NCBI GenBank assembly: GCA_963575745.1
Contig: CAUYUJ010017789.1
Location: forward strand, 1 to 64,000
Reading direction: 5' to 3'
From: Prorocentrum cordatum
Lineage: Eukaryota; Sar; Dinophyceae; Prorocentrales; Prorocentraceae
Length of the DNA stretch: 64,000 nt
The notes under the pieces were generated by a model. That model saw only the letters and a program-made list of their open reading frames with translations. It searched no databases and was not told the origin of the DNA. Each line of letters starts with the position of its first letter. Within the stretch, counting starts at the first letter, position 1. A program made the translations under genes and the position numbers. This document shows, piece after piece, positions 1-10,693 of the stretch.

Positions 1-930
1 TTTGCGGGGCACCAGTGTGCTGTAGGTGTTGTTGCCGTAGCAGAAGACGGCCTCTGGAGCCCAGTGCGGATTACAGCGGACAGCGTAGACCCTGTGGACG
101 CCATTGCGGATGACGTCGCGCGCACCTTCGATATGTGCCACCCATCGAAGCCAGTCAAATGCTGAGCCATCGGTGATGTCAACAGCACCTGGGGCAGTCT
201 CGCCATGGGGGTAGTGCAACAGCGATTGGAGAGCGGCGCTGGCTTCGTCGCGGCCCACAATCTGGCGCGAGCAGGCTGCCTCTTGCAGGTGCTCCTGTGT
301 GAAGAGCAGTGGGGCATCACCGCCAGTCTCGGCAGGCTGAGCAGCGCCACCGTCAGGCGCGGCAGTCTGAGCAGCGCCGCCACGAGGAACATGAGGCTGA
401 GCAGCGCCAGGCTCAGGCACGGCAGGCTGAGCAACGGCGCGTGGTGGACCGACATAGGTGGGCTCATCGGGTCGGCCGTTCTTATGGTAATGCAGGCGCA
501 TGGCTGAACCGTCTGCACGACGGAACTCGAAGAAGTGCCTGTCGTGGCCATCCGTGTTGGAGTAGTTAGGGTCGCGCTCTGTCTCGATGATGCGAAAGAG
601 AACCTGGGCGATGCCCTGCCCGATTATGCGCTCAGCGAAACCCGGAGCGGCAGACCGAAGCAGTTGCTTCCAGTCGTAGGACGGGTCGTTTTTTACGTCT
701 TTGAACGACAAGTTGTTGACAATGCACTCGGCGCGCAGCGCGCGCTGCCACTGGCAGGCGGTCTTGCCGCCCATCCCTGGTGCACGGCGGATGTCTTCGA
801 GGTGAGCCTGCTCAAAGACCACGTCGACACCTGGCTGAGGAGTCGGTGCGGGCGGATCCGGCAGAATCTCCCACGGGCCCTCGCACGGGGCCGGGGGTGG
901 CGGGGGCGATGCCTTGCCGCGTGCTGGCAT
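1..930 (-). CDS. Hypothetical protein with GAAQP-type repeats, 3' end outside window
   Basis: An open minus-strand frame of 310 codons starts at the ATG with first base 930 and runs without a stop to base 1, so the C-terminus is missing. The N-terminal 35 residues are proline-rich (PPPPPAP, PAPTPQP). A globular-looking part follows (GGKTACQWQRALRAE, SYDWKQLLR). At about residues 150-200 come four degenerate G-A-A-Q-P/T blocks set in Pro/Gly-rich linker, and then a second globular part (FDWLRWVAHIEG, YAVRCNPHWAP). Third codon positions are mostly G or C, which supports real coding. I do not recognise the family and propose no function. It is on the same strand as the gene at 2402-4586 and shares its GA(A/S)QPA blocks. 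The DNA just upstream of the ATG also contains a copy of that repeat. Confidence 0.6.
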   Translation of the reverse strand, partial: MPARGKASPPPPPAPCEGPWEILPDPPAPTPQPGVDVVFEQAHLEDIRRAPGMGGKTACQWQRALRAECIVNNLSFKDVKNDPSYDWKQLLRSAAPGFAERIIGQGIAQVLFRIIETERDPNYSNTDGHDRHFFEFRRADGSAMRLHYHKNGRPDEPTYVGPPRAVAQPAVPEPGAAQPHVPRGGAAQTAAPDGGAAQPAETGGDAPLLFTQEHLQEAACSRQIVGRDEASAALQSLLHYPHGETAPGAVDITDGSAFDWLRWVAHIEGARDVIRNGVHRVYAVRCNPHWAPEAVFCYGNNTYSTLVPRK

Positions 931-3900
931 TGTGACAAGGCAGGCTGAGGAGCACCGCCGCGGCTGGACGGCCAGGTGAAACTCGAGCAAACATGGTTAA
1001 GGATGATGATGATGGTGTTGATAGGAAACCCGGAATCAGCGAGTTGATGTACAATGAGGTGTCCGCAAACGAGACACTGCTGTCAACGCTGTTATAACTA
1101 ACCACAAACGAGACACTGCTATCAACGCTTGCACAATTAAAAAGAAACGCTGGCATTGACACTACTAGCAATACCAAAGTGGAGTTTAAACGAGGCACTG
1201 CCATCAACCGATGCAACTTCCAATAAAAGAAGATCACCAATGAGTTCACTCTGAAGTGACCCATGGGTATCAATGCGAGAAGTCTCTGCAAACTATTCAC
1301 TCATGGCGACCGCCGCGCACACGCGTGTAGGAAATCGTTGATGATGATAGTGATAATGGAGTGGGGGCCAGTAGTGCAGATACACTGCTGTGCATTCACT
1401 TGCTGCGAAAAGAAACTCTGTATGAATGAGTTGATATATAATGAGTTGTCCACAAACGAGACACTGCTATCAACGCTTGTATAAGTAAAAAGAAACGCTG
1501 CTATCGACACTTCCCCCAATACTAAAGTTGTCATTAAACGAGTCACTGCCATGAACGGCTTCAACTACAGTGTAACGAAAGGAACTGCAGGCTGAGAAGC
1601 ACCGCAGGCCAACGTGAACCAGTCGTGGTGATGAGGATGAGTGAAATCTGCGATGATGATAGCGATCATGAAGTCGGTTGTAGGAACCCACTTTTGTAGT
1701 AACCAACATACACTGGTATGCATTCACTTAGGGTGAAAGGAAACTCGGTATCAGTGAGTTGATATAGAATGAGTTGTCCGCAAACGAGACACTGCTATCA
1801 ACGCTTTTAGAACGAAGCGAACCCATCAGAACACTGTTATCAACGGAAAGAATGCTGTAGAAGGACCAAGCGCTGAATGTACACCGATGTGTTCGACGAC
1901 TGCGTATGTAATGATGTGACGATATACAGACTGAGCCCTTCGTGAATGTCTACATGTTTTTCTGGCGCCTACAAACGGCGCTGACGTGTGTGAGAAAATT
2001 GTCCGCGCAGCAAAAGCCGGCGAAGCAGCGCAGACCGCCAGCTGCAAAAAGGTTGCGAGCGGCTCTTGGAAGATGTTTACGGAACGGAGCTACGGTGTCT
2101 GAAAACATTGGCATCGAAGCGAAGAGCCTCGGAGCCCTGCAGCCTGAGAAACACCGCAGGAACTCGCATACTGAAAAGGAATGCATTGCAACCCGCACGT
2201 TGCGAACCCTGCAGGCTGAGAAGCACCGCAGGATGTCGCATGCTGAAAAGCACTTGTACTGCAGAGCGCAGGCTGCGAAACCTGCAGGCTGAGAAGCACC
2301 GCAGGAACTCGCATGCTTTCGAACACTACTGCTCGAGACCGCAGCTGGAGAGCGGCAGAACGCAGGCTGAGAAGCACCGCGGGCAGAGAGACTTGCAAAA
2401 CTCAGATGTCCTGATCGTCTTGGAGGAAGTCACGCCAGTCCGGCGGCTGCCAAGAATCGATGATGCGCCTGGAGCCACCGCCCGAGCTGCCGCCGATGTC
2501 CAGGTAGTCGCCATCGGCCCTGAACAGACGGCCGTGCCCCAACGCCAGAATCGCTTGGTTGCGGATTTGAAGCAGCTCTCCGCTCTCAAACATCTGCAAC
2601 ACGTACAGCTGCCTGCGCGTGAAGTTCGGCTTTGGCTGGCCAGCCTGGGCAGACAGATGGCGGGAAAGCCGCTCCCCCTCGTTGTAGCGCGCGATGGCCT
2701 CGGCCTTCTGTGGTGCAGCCGGCGCCGCTGTTGCCGCAGAGCTTCCTCGGGAACTGCTGCATCACGGCCCTCACTGTGATCAGCTTGCAACGCTTGCGTT
2801 AACCAATCAACGTCGAAGCGCCCTGAGAAGGCCAGCACCTCCCAGATCTGTTTAGTACCGGCCACACGTTGCAAATGGCGATGCCACCGCTTACGCTTCT
2901 GGTATTTCACAAACTTGGCGACGCTACCCAGACCTGCACCCTTGGCCTGGCCACCTTTTCCCGCAGGCTGAGAAGCACCGTGAGAACCTTTCTTACCGCC
3001 TGGCCCTTTGTTCGGACCCTGCGGAACCGCATGGCCCCCTTGTGGCGCAGACTTGCCTTTCGCTTTTCCCTTTTCGATATCCCGTTCCTGAAGCGCACGC
3101 TGCTGCCGCGACTGCTCGTACTGTCGCGAGCTACTCTGACCAATTCCTGGCGCTCAGGCTCCGTGAGAACGTAGCGCATGTCGTCGATGTTCTTGCTCCG
3201 CAGAAAGTCATGTCGAAGCGTAAGGACAGAGAGAATGGCTCGGCCAGTCTCCTCCTGAGACGCAAAGGCCGTGTCATATTCCGAGCCAGGCTGAGGAGCG
3301 CCAGCTGGATCAGTGTCCGCTGGCTCCGTGGACTTCCTCTTTTTGAAAAGCAAGAGACTGAGATGATGGGGGACTTTCGGATCGTACTCCTCGTCGTACC
3401 TTTCGCCCCAAAGCTGCCTCAGCTCCCTGTGCAAGTCGTTCGCGCGATTCTGAACGACATCCTCGACGTAGTCGGGATCACCCGGTGAAGTCGGTGAAAG
3501 CGGAGGAGTAGAACTCGGCGACCGATCCCAATGCACAGAAGACTCGCGGTCCGCCTGTACGCTGACGTCGGCGTCGGAGACGTTTTCGACGACAATTTTC
3601 CGCCTCTTGCTCTCCCCAGGCTGAATAGCACCAGGGAGAGTGAGCACAACCGCCACCGCATCGCGTGCGTCGTTGCGCATGCCACGATCCGTAAAAGACG
3701 CGCCAACGGCAATGGAGCAGACACGGGCGACTGCTCCGCAGACCGCGACGTGGTCGCCTTTGAGGTCGGCCGGAGTGGCATGGACCTCCCATACCTTCTC
3801 GTCGTTCTGCTCGCGCTGGTAAGCCTCCCGCGCCTCCTGGAAAGTGAGGTTGTCGTCGCCGATTACAAGCACAACGACTGCCTCGTTTAGATTCTCAAGA

Positions 3901-4500
3901 ATCTTGGCCAGGCCGTCCAGGTGCAAGCGGAGATGGCGAACTGTCCGCTTTCGAGTCTGGATGCTCGGCGGTTTCTTGCCGCACACGATGTGCATGTTGG
4001 CGATCACCACGTGGAACTTGTCATGGCCTGGTTTGTTCACCTCAAAAAGTGAAATAACAGCATCAATATCTCGGCCGCTAGGAGGCCTGTAAACTTTGCT
4101 GTCTTCGCACAGAGTCAGTTCCGCAGGCTGAGAAGCACCGCGGAACCCCCAGAGAGTCAAGTAGTTGTCGAACTCCAAGAAGCGAATGCCATCACCGAAA
4201 GGCTTACTGAGGATGTCTGTCACGTTGATCCCTGCTCGGCGAAAGCCTTCACGGAACGCACCGACCTCGCAGCCACAGACCATATCAGCATCAGCGGTCT
4301 CCACTATCTTGGCGCGCAACCTTCCGAAGTTAGCGCAGTGAGTGGCCGCGTGCTTACCAGTCATCATGCCCTGCTCGAACCCGAAATTGAACGAGGCGAC
4401 CGTGAAAGACGCAGGCTGCACAGCGCCAGAACCAGGCGTCTGTCCACCTTCCTCCGCAGGCTGAGAAGCACCGCGAGGCGGCGCAGGCTGAGAAGCACCG
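332..4500 (-). repeat. Dispersed 20-bp repeat encoding GA(A/S)QPA
   Basis: The plus-strand core GCAGGCTGAGAAGCACCGCG, or a close variant, occurs at least 16 times: near 332, 361, 394, 421, 941, 1587, 2139, 2208, 2283, 2362, 2962, 3290, 3617, 4123, 4411, 4458 and 4480. Read on the minus strand inside the two genes it always encodes G-A-(A/S/V/P/I)-Q-P in the open frame. It is also present in the non-coding gap. Similar peptide blocks occur in the SL-headed gene copy at 59799-61679. The span given is the envelope of the copies, not a continuous array. Confidence 0.7.
932..2401. repeat. Intergenic repeat block: three ~330-390 bp degenerate units plus GASQPA-type 20-mers
   Basis: No convincing gene. 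A segment with the core ACGAGACACTGCTATCAACG recurs near 1065, 1457 and 1785, each time preceded by a GAGTTGAT(A/G)TA-AATGAG stretch and, further upstream, a GATGATGATAG-like stretch, so about three diverged tandem units span 990-1860. From 1587 to 2385 at least five copies of GCAGGCTGAGAAGCACCGC appear, separated by unrelated sequence. The block separates the two minus-strand genes and would contain the 5' end of the left one. Confidence 0.6.
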
Positions 4501-4586
4501 CGAGGCGGCGACACTTCGGACGAGCCTCGCGGAGCAGAGGCTGCGGATGAACGTTGGACATGGGGGTACGGCCAGGGGAACGCCAT
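2402..4586 (-). pseudogene. Endonuclease/exonuclease/phosphatase-like protein with GASQPA blocks, two frame changes
   Basis: About 730 codons are readable, but in three successive frames. From the ATG at 4586 to about 3130 the frame encodes an endonuclease/exonuclease/phosphatase (EEP)-like core: VASFNFG, MVCGCEVG, VIANMHIVCG and VLVIGDDNLT are in the expected order. The usual final Ser-Asp-His seems replaced by ARDAVAVV, so catalysis is doubtful. Near 3130 coding continues in another frame (QYEQSRQQRALQERDIEKGK, then a Lys/Gly-rich stretch and KYQKRKRWHRHLQRV). Near 2750 it changes again and ends RRIIDSWQPPDWRDFLQDDQ with a stop at 2402. Seven GA-x-QP(A/G) blocks lie in the reading frame. 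The frame changes are two single-site indels, which could be real decay, assembly errors or unusual tiny introns. Fusion of a nuclease-like domain with a Gln-rich tail is the best description; the substrate is unknown. Confidence 0.55.
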
Positions 4587-4699
4587 TGCAATCAAAACTC
4601 AGTGGACTGCAGTGAATGAATGTAGTGGCCAATTGAATGCAGAGGACTGCAGTGTCACTAGCAAGTCCTGAACCAAACACAGCTGTGGCGGAAGGAATA

Positions 4700-5150
4700 T
4701 GAAGCGTCTGGCTATTCAAAATGTTGCCCGGCAATGGAGTTCTGGGAACTCGAAGACCAGGAAGTGGACTAGAGTTGGCTCTGGGCATCCAAAATGTAGC
4801 CCAGGAATGGAGTTCTGGGAACTCGAAGAGCACGAAGTGGCTTACAGTTGGCTCCGGGCATCCAAAATGTGGCCCGGGAATGGAGTTCTGGGAAATGGAA
4901 GAACACGAAGTGGCCTACAGTTGGCTCCGGGCATCCAGAATGTGGCCCGGGAATGGCGTTCTGGGATGTCGAAGAGCACGAAGTGGCCTACAGTTGCATC
5001 CGGCCCCCCAGAATGTGGCCCGGGAATTGCGTTCTGGGATGTCGAAGAGCACGAAGTGGCCTACAGTTGCATCCGGCCCCCCAGAATGTGGCCTGGGAAT
5101 GGAGTTCTGGGAAGGCGAAGAGCACGAAGTGTGTGACTGTTGGTGAAAAA
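4700..5150. repeat. 73-bp minisatellite, six units
   Basis: The motif C-C-(C/T)-GG-(G/C/A)-AATGG recurs at 4727, 4800, 4873, 4946, 5019 and 5092, exactly 73 bp apart. Each unit contains GTTCTGGGA, GAAGA(G/A)CACGAAGTGG and TACAGTTG. Because 73 is not a multiple of three, each plus-strand frame reads through all three translations of the unit. All three plus frames stay open for 121-145 codons, which explains the overlapping ORFs without a gene. Confidence 0.9.
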
Positions 5151-5289
5151 CGAGCCCGGCTCATGCCGCCCGGAAACGCCACCAACACCTGCCCGGACCC
5201 CCCTGTGGAGTGATCTGTGAGCTCTTTTGAGACCACTAGAAACCTATCAGTCTTCGCTGTTAGGTAAAAAAATAATCTCCTTGACATCC

Positions 5290-6990
5290 TTAACACAAGG
5301 ATTCCGGTTGAAAACCTTTACAAACGAATTCCTATTGAGAGCCTCTATAAACGGATTCATATTGAAAGCCTCTACATAACGAAACATGAAATCTTATTGA
5401 GTTTCTCCACGGAACGATCCGATCGAAATCTTTTTGCAAACGGATTCAGACTAAAAACCTCCAGGACAGTGATTTCTATTGGAAGCCAATACAAAAAAAA
5501 AATCCGACTGAGAGCCTCTACACAAGGATTCATATCGAAAGCCAATATTGAAGGATTCCTATTGGCAGTCATTACACAATAATTCCTTTTGAGAGCCTGT
5601 GCGCAAGGATTCCGATCGAGAGCGTCCACACAAAAGATTATTGTTGTGAGCCTCTACGCAATGATTCCCATTGGGGGCCTCTACGCAAGGATTTCGATTG
5701 AACGCCTCTACGAAAAGGACTTATATTGAAAACCAATACACAAGGATTCCTACTGAGAGCATGTGCAAAAAGGGTTCCTATTGATAGCTCGCCACTTGGA
5801 TTCCGATTGGAAGCCTCTACACAAGGATTCCTATTGAACGCCTCTACAAAAGGATTGCTATTGAAAACTAATACACAAGGACTCACAGTGAGAACCTCTT
5901 CGCAAGGATTCCGATTGAGAGCCTCCGCAAAAAAAGGATTCCGAGCGACAGCCTCTACGCAACGATTCTTAGTGAGAGCCTCTACCAAAAGGATTCCTAG
6001 TGAAAGCCTCGACAGAAAGGATTTTTTATTGAGAGCCTCTACAGAAGGATTCCACTCGAAAACCAATACACAATGATACATATTGGCAGCCCCTAACGAA
6101 AGGATTCCTTTTGGAAACCAATACAAAAGGATTCGCATTTGGAACTTCGACAACAAAGGATTCATATTGAAAGCCTCCAGGAAAAGGATTCCGATTGAAG
6201 CCCAAACAAAAGGATTCCGACTGAGAGCCTATACGAAAGGCTTTCTCTTGAAAGCCAATACAGAATGATTCCTATTTACAGGAACGCCTCTTCAAATGAT
6301 TCACAGTGGAATCCTTAACACAAGGATTCCGATTGAACGCCTTTACAGAAGGATTCCTATTGAGAGCCTCTACCAAAGGATTCCTAGTGAAAGCCTCTAT
6401 AGAAAGAGTTCTTATTGAGAGCCTCGACTCACATATTCTTATCCAAATCTTTTGTGCAGAAAAAGGACACATTGAAAGCCTCCAGAGAAAGGGTTCTCAT
6501 TGGAAGCCGATTCAAAAGGATTCCTACCAGAAGCCAATACAGAAGGATTCGCGTCGAAAACCACAAGAAAATGATCCACATTGAAAGATTGTGCAAACAT
6601 GATTCCAATTGAGAGCCTCCACACGAAAAATCTGACTGCCTCCTACACAATGATTCCTATCGAGAGCCTCTACACAATGATTCCTATTGAAAGCCTTTGC
6701 ACCAGGATTCCTAGTGCGAGCCTCTACAAAAAGGATTCCCATTGAAAGCCAATGCAACAGGTTTCCTATTGAGAGCATGCACAAACGGATTTCTGGTGAG
6801 AGCCTCCACGGAAGGATTCCTATGGAACGCCTCTACAGAAGGATTAGTATTGAGAGCCTCTGTAACAGGAGTCCAAGTGAGAGCCTTTACAAAAGATTTC
6901 CTATTCAGGGCCTCTACAAGAGGATTTTTATTGAAAGCCTCTACAAAAGATGCCGCTTGAAAGCTTTACAAAAGGACTTCCATTATCACC
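5290..6990. repeat. 27-bp satellite array, roughly 60 units
   Basis: The unit resembles AAGGATTCCTATTGA + GAGCCTCTACAC. The basic length is 27 bp, with units of 28-30 bp where the A-run between units lengthens. The array is AT-richer than its surroundings. Since 27 bp is nine codons, long ORFs appear on both strands (plus strand RIPIESLYK-like, minus strand NRNPCVEAL-like), but composition and repeat structure argue against protein coding. Confidence 0.9.
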
Positions 6991-7190
6991 TTCACAGCCT
7001 GGCTTGGGCACCAAGAAAAAAGGGTTATCCCTCCTCCTTCCTCCGCCTCCTCCTCTTCCTCCTTCTCGTTACCATTCCCCCTCCTCCTCCTCCTCTTCCC
7101 CCCCCCCCCCCTTCTGAAGGAATGCGAGAACTTCAGGGAAAACCAGTGGAACAAACACCCCCCAAAATCAACCAAAGAAACTGAAGTGCT
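6991..7190. repeat. CTC/TCC-rich pyrimidine stretch
   Basis: 7020-7130 is a plus-strand pyrimidine-rich tract (CTCCTCCTC, CCCCCCCCCC) that follows directly on the satellite. It resembles other TCC tracts in the window but does not end in a clear CAG acceptor. No gene is seen. Confidence 0.6.
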
Positions 7191-7973
7191 TGAAGCGACA
7201 ACTTTCGAGGGCAACTCTTGGAGAGACAGAAAAACTGGCGACGTGCCCAACCCTTGCGCAATGCGGGGCATGCGTGCATCAGGATTGCTACAGCGGGGGC
7301 GATGACGTAACATGGACGCACATGATTTTGCGAGCAGAACCGGAAGGCTCGCAGGCCCCCGGTCAAGATCTAAGGGCTACGCAATGACAAAGCATCCCCG
7401 TTGCGTGTGTCATGCGCCCGTTGCACCCAACTTGTCCCGCAGCAGCTCTCACTCCCGTCGGCAGTGCCACGCGCCCGTTGACCGAACGCATCCCGCAGCA
7501 GCTCTCCACCAGCTGGTTAAAGCCAGTGGACATGCCCGGGGAGGCGAGCCTGCGCAGCAGCTGGCACGACGCGAGCGCCCACGTGGAGCTCGCCCCCCCC
7601 GCGCCGACCCGCCAGCTGCTGTTTTTTTTTGTTTGGGTGGGGGGGGCTGGGAGGGGGGTTTTGTCTTCGGGGGGCTCCGTCCCTGTCGGTCGCGAGTCGT
7701 GCGCGCTGGCTCTGAGGTGGCGGAAGTGGCGCATGCGCCACCCTGGGGAGTCTTTCAGTCATTTGTCCTCTCTCGTGGCATTCCATGGCATTCCTGCCCT
7801 TGCTCCTCCTCCTCCTCCGCCTCCACTTCCCCTCGCCCTGGTCCTCGGGCGTCGTCGTCGCCCAGAGACTCGGCCGCGTTGGCCCCCGCGGCCCCGGGGG
7901 GGGGCCCGAGGGGCGTTGGGCCGAATCCGGCAGGGGGCCTCTCGGGGCAGGCCGCGCCCCCCAACAATCTTTA
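7191..7973. other. No recognisable gene; small tandem duplication
   Basis: Long GC-rich ORFs exist on both strands but none has a recognisable domain. Near 7400-7500 a ~59-bp segment (ACGCGCCCGTTG, CCCGCAGCAGCTCTC) is duplicated in tandem. A C/T-rich tract lies at 7795-7850. Nothing else is supported. Confidence 0.4.
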
Positions 7974-7981
7974 CTTTAGCG

Positions 7982-8133
7982 TTGAGTCGGGCCCGTCCCT
8001 CTACAGGGGGAGCATTCAAAAATAGTAGAAGCATAGTCGGGGGAATGTGTTTGACTATTGTTGCCCATTTTGGGAGGGGGGTGGGGGTAGCTTTCGCGCA
8101 AAATCCTTTTGTTGGGGGACATGCCCGACCTTA
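7982..8133 (+). mobile_element. Short inverted-repeat element, family 1 (copy a)
   Basis: 152 bp. The left end TTGAGTCGGGCCCGTCCCTC matches the inverse of the right end GGGGGACATGCCCGACCTTA. The flanks are CTTTAGCG and CTTTCTCA, a weak 8-bp target duplication (5/8). There is no coding capacity. The family has eight fairly complete copies in this window, with consensus ends TTARGTCGGGCCTGTCCC(T/C)CTACAG. Confidence 0.75.
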
Positions 8134-8183
8134 CTTTCTCATCTTGGGTGCCGGGAGGGGGGGGGGGGGGAGCCTTTTCTCAG

Positions 8184-8726
8184 TGAAGAGGAGCAGCGCG
8201 AAGGTTGCCATTCAGAACAGATCAGTCAGCGCTGGGCGACGGAAGCCTCCCAGCTCGAGGCGCCCATCGGACGCGCAGCCTCGCGGGCGTCGGAAAAGAT
8301 GGGCGACGAGGCCCTGGCGCTGGCCAGGCTGCCCGGGACGCGCGCCGCGAGATGATGACCGAGTTCGGCGCTCGAATGAATAAGTTCGAGGACGACGCCT
8401 CTATGTTTGGAGCATCTACAGCAGGCGGCGTGCACGGTGGAGGTGGTGGCGGTTCTTCCTCGCGCGGTGGGGGCGGCAGCAGTCGTCGCGCCCCTGGAGG
8501 CGTCGACATCGAGGGCTTCGTAGAGCATTGGGGGGGCCGTGGCCCCGCCCCCATGGCGGCGGCAGGCGCGAAGAGCACCGCCCTGCTAATCCTTTCGAAT
8601 ATATCGCAGCGGTTTCACCACAACGTGGATAAGGAAATGACGTGCATCACCCTCGACGAGAAATCTGCGCACAGAGCTTTCGCCATATTTGTACGGGCCG
8701 AAGATCGAGGGGGTGCTTGGACTTAG
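8184..8726 (+). other. Candidate coding segment, hypothetical
   Basis: A pyrimidine tract ends in CCTTTTCTCAG at 8183, a good acceptor. The following sequence encodes EEEQREGCHSEQISQRW in one frame up to about 8350, then a frame change gives MMTEFGARMNKFEDD, a Gly/Ser-rich linker and STALLILSNISQRFHHN before a stop at 8726. Codon use is coding-like but no domain is recognised. It could be one or two exons or a decayed mobile-element ORF1. Confidence 0.3.
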
Positions 8727-9199
8727 CAGAAAGCGTTCAAAGTCCCGATTGCTTCCGCCGATCCAGGGCGTTCCGGATAATGGTGATGATGATGATGATG
8801 CTGATTGTGATGATCGTGATGGTGCTGATGGTTACCGCGGTCATCGCCACTTCGGTGATTCGGGGCTTTCTTGGGCCGTTTTGAAGGCCTCTGGGGGCCC
8901 TGTTGGCCCGTTTTGGGCCTCTCTTGAAGTCTTCTGGGCTCGGATAAGTCATGCGAGAACGCTCTGGGGGCCCCAGGGGGCGCCGGGGGAACCTCGAGTT
9001 TTGAGAGCTTGGGGCCCAGGCTCATTATGAGTTCTCAGGCTTGAGGACTGAGGCTCAGGGGATTGAGCGACGGACCTGGGGAAGCCTCTTGGGAATTGTT
9101 TTGGGCCTCCTGGGGGGGTCCTGGGGGCCTGTGGGCCCCCCCGCCCCCGAGCGCTAAATGCGTCGGGAATGCCCCCCCCCCCCCCCCTTGCCCTTGCAG
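8727..9199. repeat. GGGCCTCTTGG-type degenerate repeat and ATG-rich microsatellite
   Basis: 8780-8835 is a GATGATGAT-like microsatellite. 8870-9140 is built from variants of GGGCCTCTTGGGG, also seen at 18555-18680 and 58065-58200. 9171-9199 is a C-run ending in TTGCCCTTGCAG, which looks like a splice acceptor. No gene. Confidence 0.5.
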
Positions 9200-9456
9200 A
9201 GCGAGGCTCGAGCGAGCTCGAGTCCACGCTCTCAGAAACTGACGCGCCGGCCGCCAACTTCTACAGCGCCGTGGAGCCCCCTGAGGTCGGCGGCGTCCGA
9301 CATATCGTCGCTCGTCGTGCCGAAGGAATTCGTCGCCCCGTTGAACTGTCCATCTTCAGCGTCGCTGCGGGCTGGTTTTTGGTCGCGAGCAGCTGCGCGG
9401 ACTGGGGCTGCGCGATGGACGAGGTTGCATCCAACAGTGCTGTCGCGGGCGCGTGA
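9200..9456 (+). other. Candidate exon after C-rich acceptor
   Basis: Begins immediately after CCCTTGCAG. Two frames are open (one reading to a stop at 9456, the other to 9460); the one containing SLVVPKEFVAPLNCPSS has the higher G/C at third positions. No domain or partner exon is identified. Confidence 0.25.
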
Positions 9457-10075
9457 ATGAGTAGGGGGATCACCCGGTTTAACGGTTCAAGTCGCATGGC
9501 GGGTCTCGCACTTGTGTCTTGGAGTGTCAACGTTGCCCCGATGCGCGCTCCCTGAAATTAATTTCAGGTGACATCATTCCACGGTTCCCGTGTGATTTTG
9601 GTGTGTCAAGATGTTTTTGTATATATATATATATATATATATATATGGAAAGTTTGTTTCGATGATGCCATGCGCATCGGGGGCCGGTAGTTTCGTCGCT
9701 CGGAAGGGTCCTGCATCTCATTCCTTAGGCCAGCGCGCTTTGTTTCAGGTGTACAGTCTCGGCATGATAGCATTTCGCAAGGGGTGGGGGTGGTCTGCCA
9801 ACACCTCTGCGCTCAAGCCTGTTAGTTCCCAGGCTCCTGGGGCTACGACGTAGCGGAATTCAAGACGTGCATCCGATGCATCATCGGCGACCATCGGGCC
9901 ATCGCGGCTAAAACATCAGCTCAAGCACTACCAGCGCACGTCATCATGGAGGACTGCAGCATTTCGCTTCCAGAGGCCGAGGGACCCACAGGTTCTTCGG
10001 AGTATGGCTGGGGGAATGGGGGCCCCCTGGGGCGTCAGTGCCCGGCCTTCGACCTCATGAGTCATTTCCGTCGCC
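9457..10075. other. Non-coding, with a TA microsatellite at 9620-9646
   Basis: Contains an alternating TA run of about 13 repeats at 9620-9646. The rest shows no gene, long repeat or RNA that I can recognise. Confidence 0.5.
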
Positions 10076-10693
10076 ATGCCGCCTCGGCATTTCTTTCAGC
10101 GTGCCAGACGCTGCACGCATTGCGCCCATGACCCATGCATGCGCCTCGCGGGCCGGCGACCCGGCGGAGACTTGGCCGCGGCTCGGCATCGGAGGGGGCC
10201 AGAGTGGAAGTCGATTGGTTGCCAGAACTTGCCGCAGCTGCTCAGTGAGCGCATCGAGAAATCTGGCGGGATCACGCCTGCCGGCGCCACGTCTGCGCCC
10301 TGCGCTCGCAGATATTCGAGACGTTCCGCTCTGCGAACCAAGCCGCCAGAGGTCGTGAAGTTAGGGTGCGACTTGACAGCGCCTGCCAACATCGCGGAGT
10401 GCAAAGTTGCCCGCCGCGAGCCCAGCGAGTGCGGCGCAGACAAAAGATGCGAATCGAGTTTCCCAGTCACAGAACTAAGGAGGCGAAAATTGTTCGCGCA
10501 CCAGGCACAAGATGCTCGATATGATCGCGCGGCAACTTCTGCCGCCAACAGTACCAGGGCCCATCAGCGACAGGAGGACATGTTCTTCATCAGCTGGACC
10601 CACACCGTGAAAGTGAGCTTGGGGAGGGGCGCGTTGGTCGTCCGCGCCCAGTTCGCACTGCCCGCCATCTGTGCTTCGCCCGCTCGCGGGTGA
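10076..10693 (+). other. Open frame, 205 codons, hypothetical
   Basis: An ATG-started plus-strand frame beginning MPPRHFFQRARRCTHCAHDP. It contains a CxxC pair and a stretch SIGCQNLPQLLSERIEK that looks protein-like, but an opposite-strand ORF covers part of it and no domain is seen. It may be a relic or chance. Confidence 0.2.

Noticed and set aside
4699-5213. Three overlapping ORFs of 121-145 codons on the plus strand
   Set aside because: They are the three frame readings of the 73-bp minisatellite.
5372-7184. Many ORFs on both strands (NRNPCVEA-like, RIPIESLYK-like)
   Set aside because: Direct consequence of a 27-bp satellite; no start context or domain.
9480-9500. GGTTCAAGTC, like a tRNA T-arm
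   Set aside because: No matching acceptor or anticodon stems around it.
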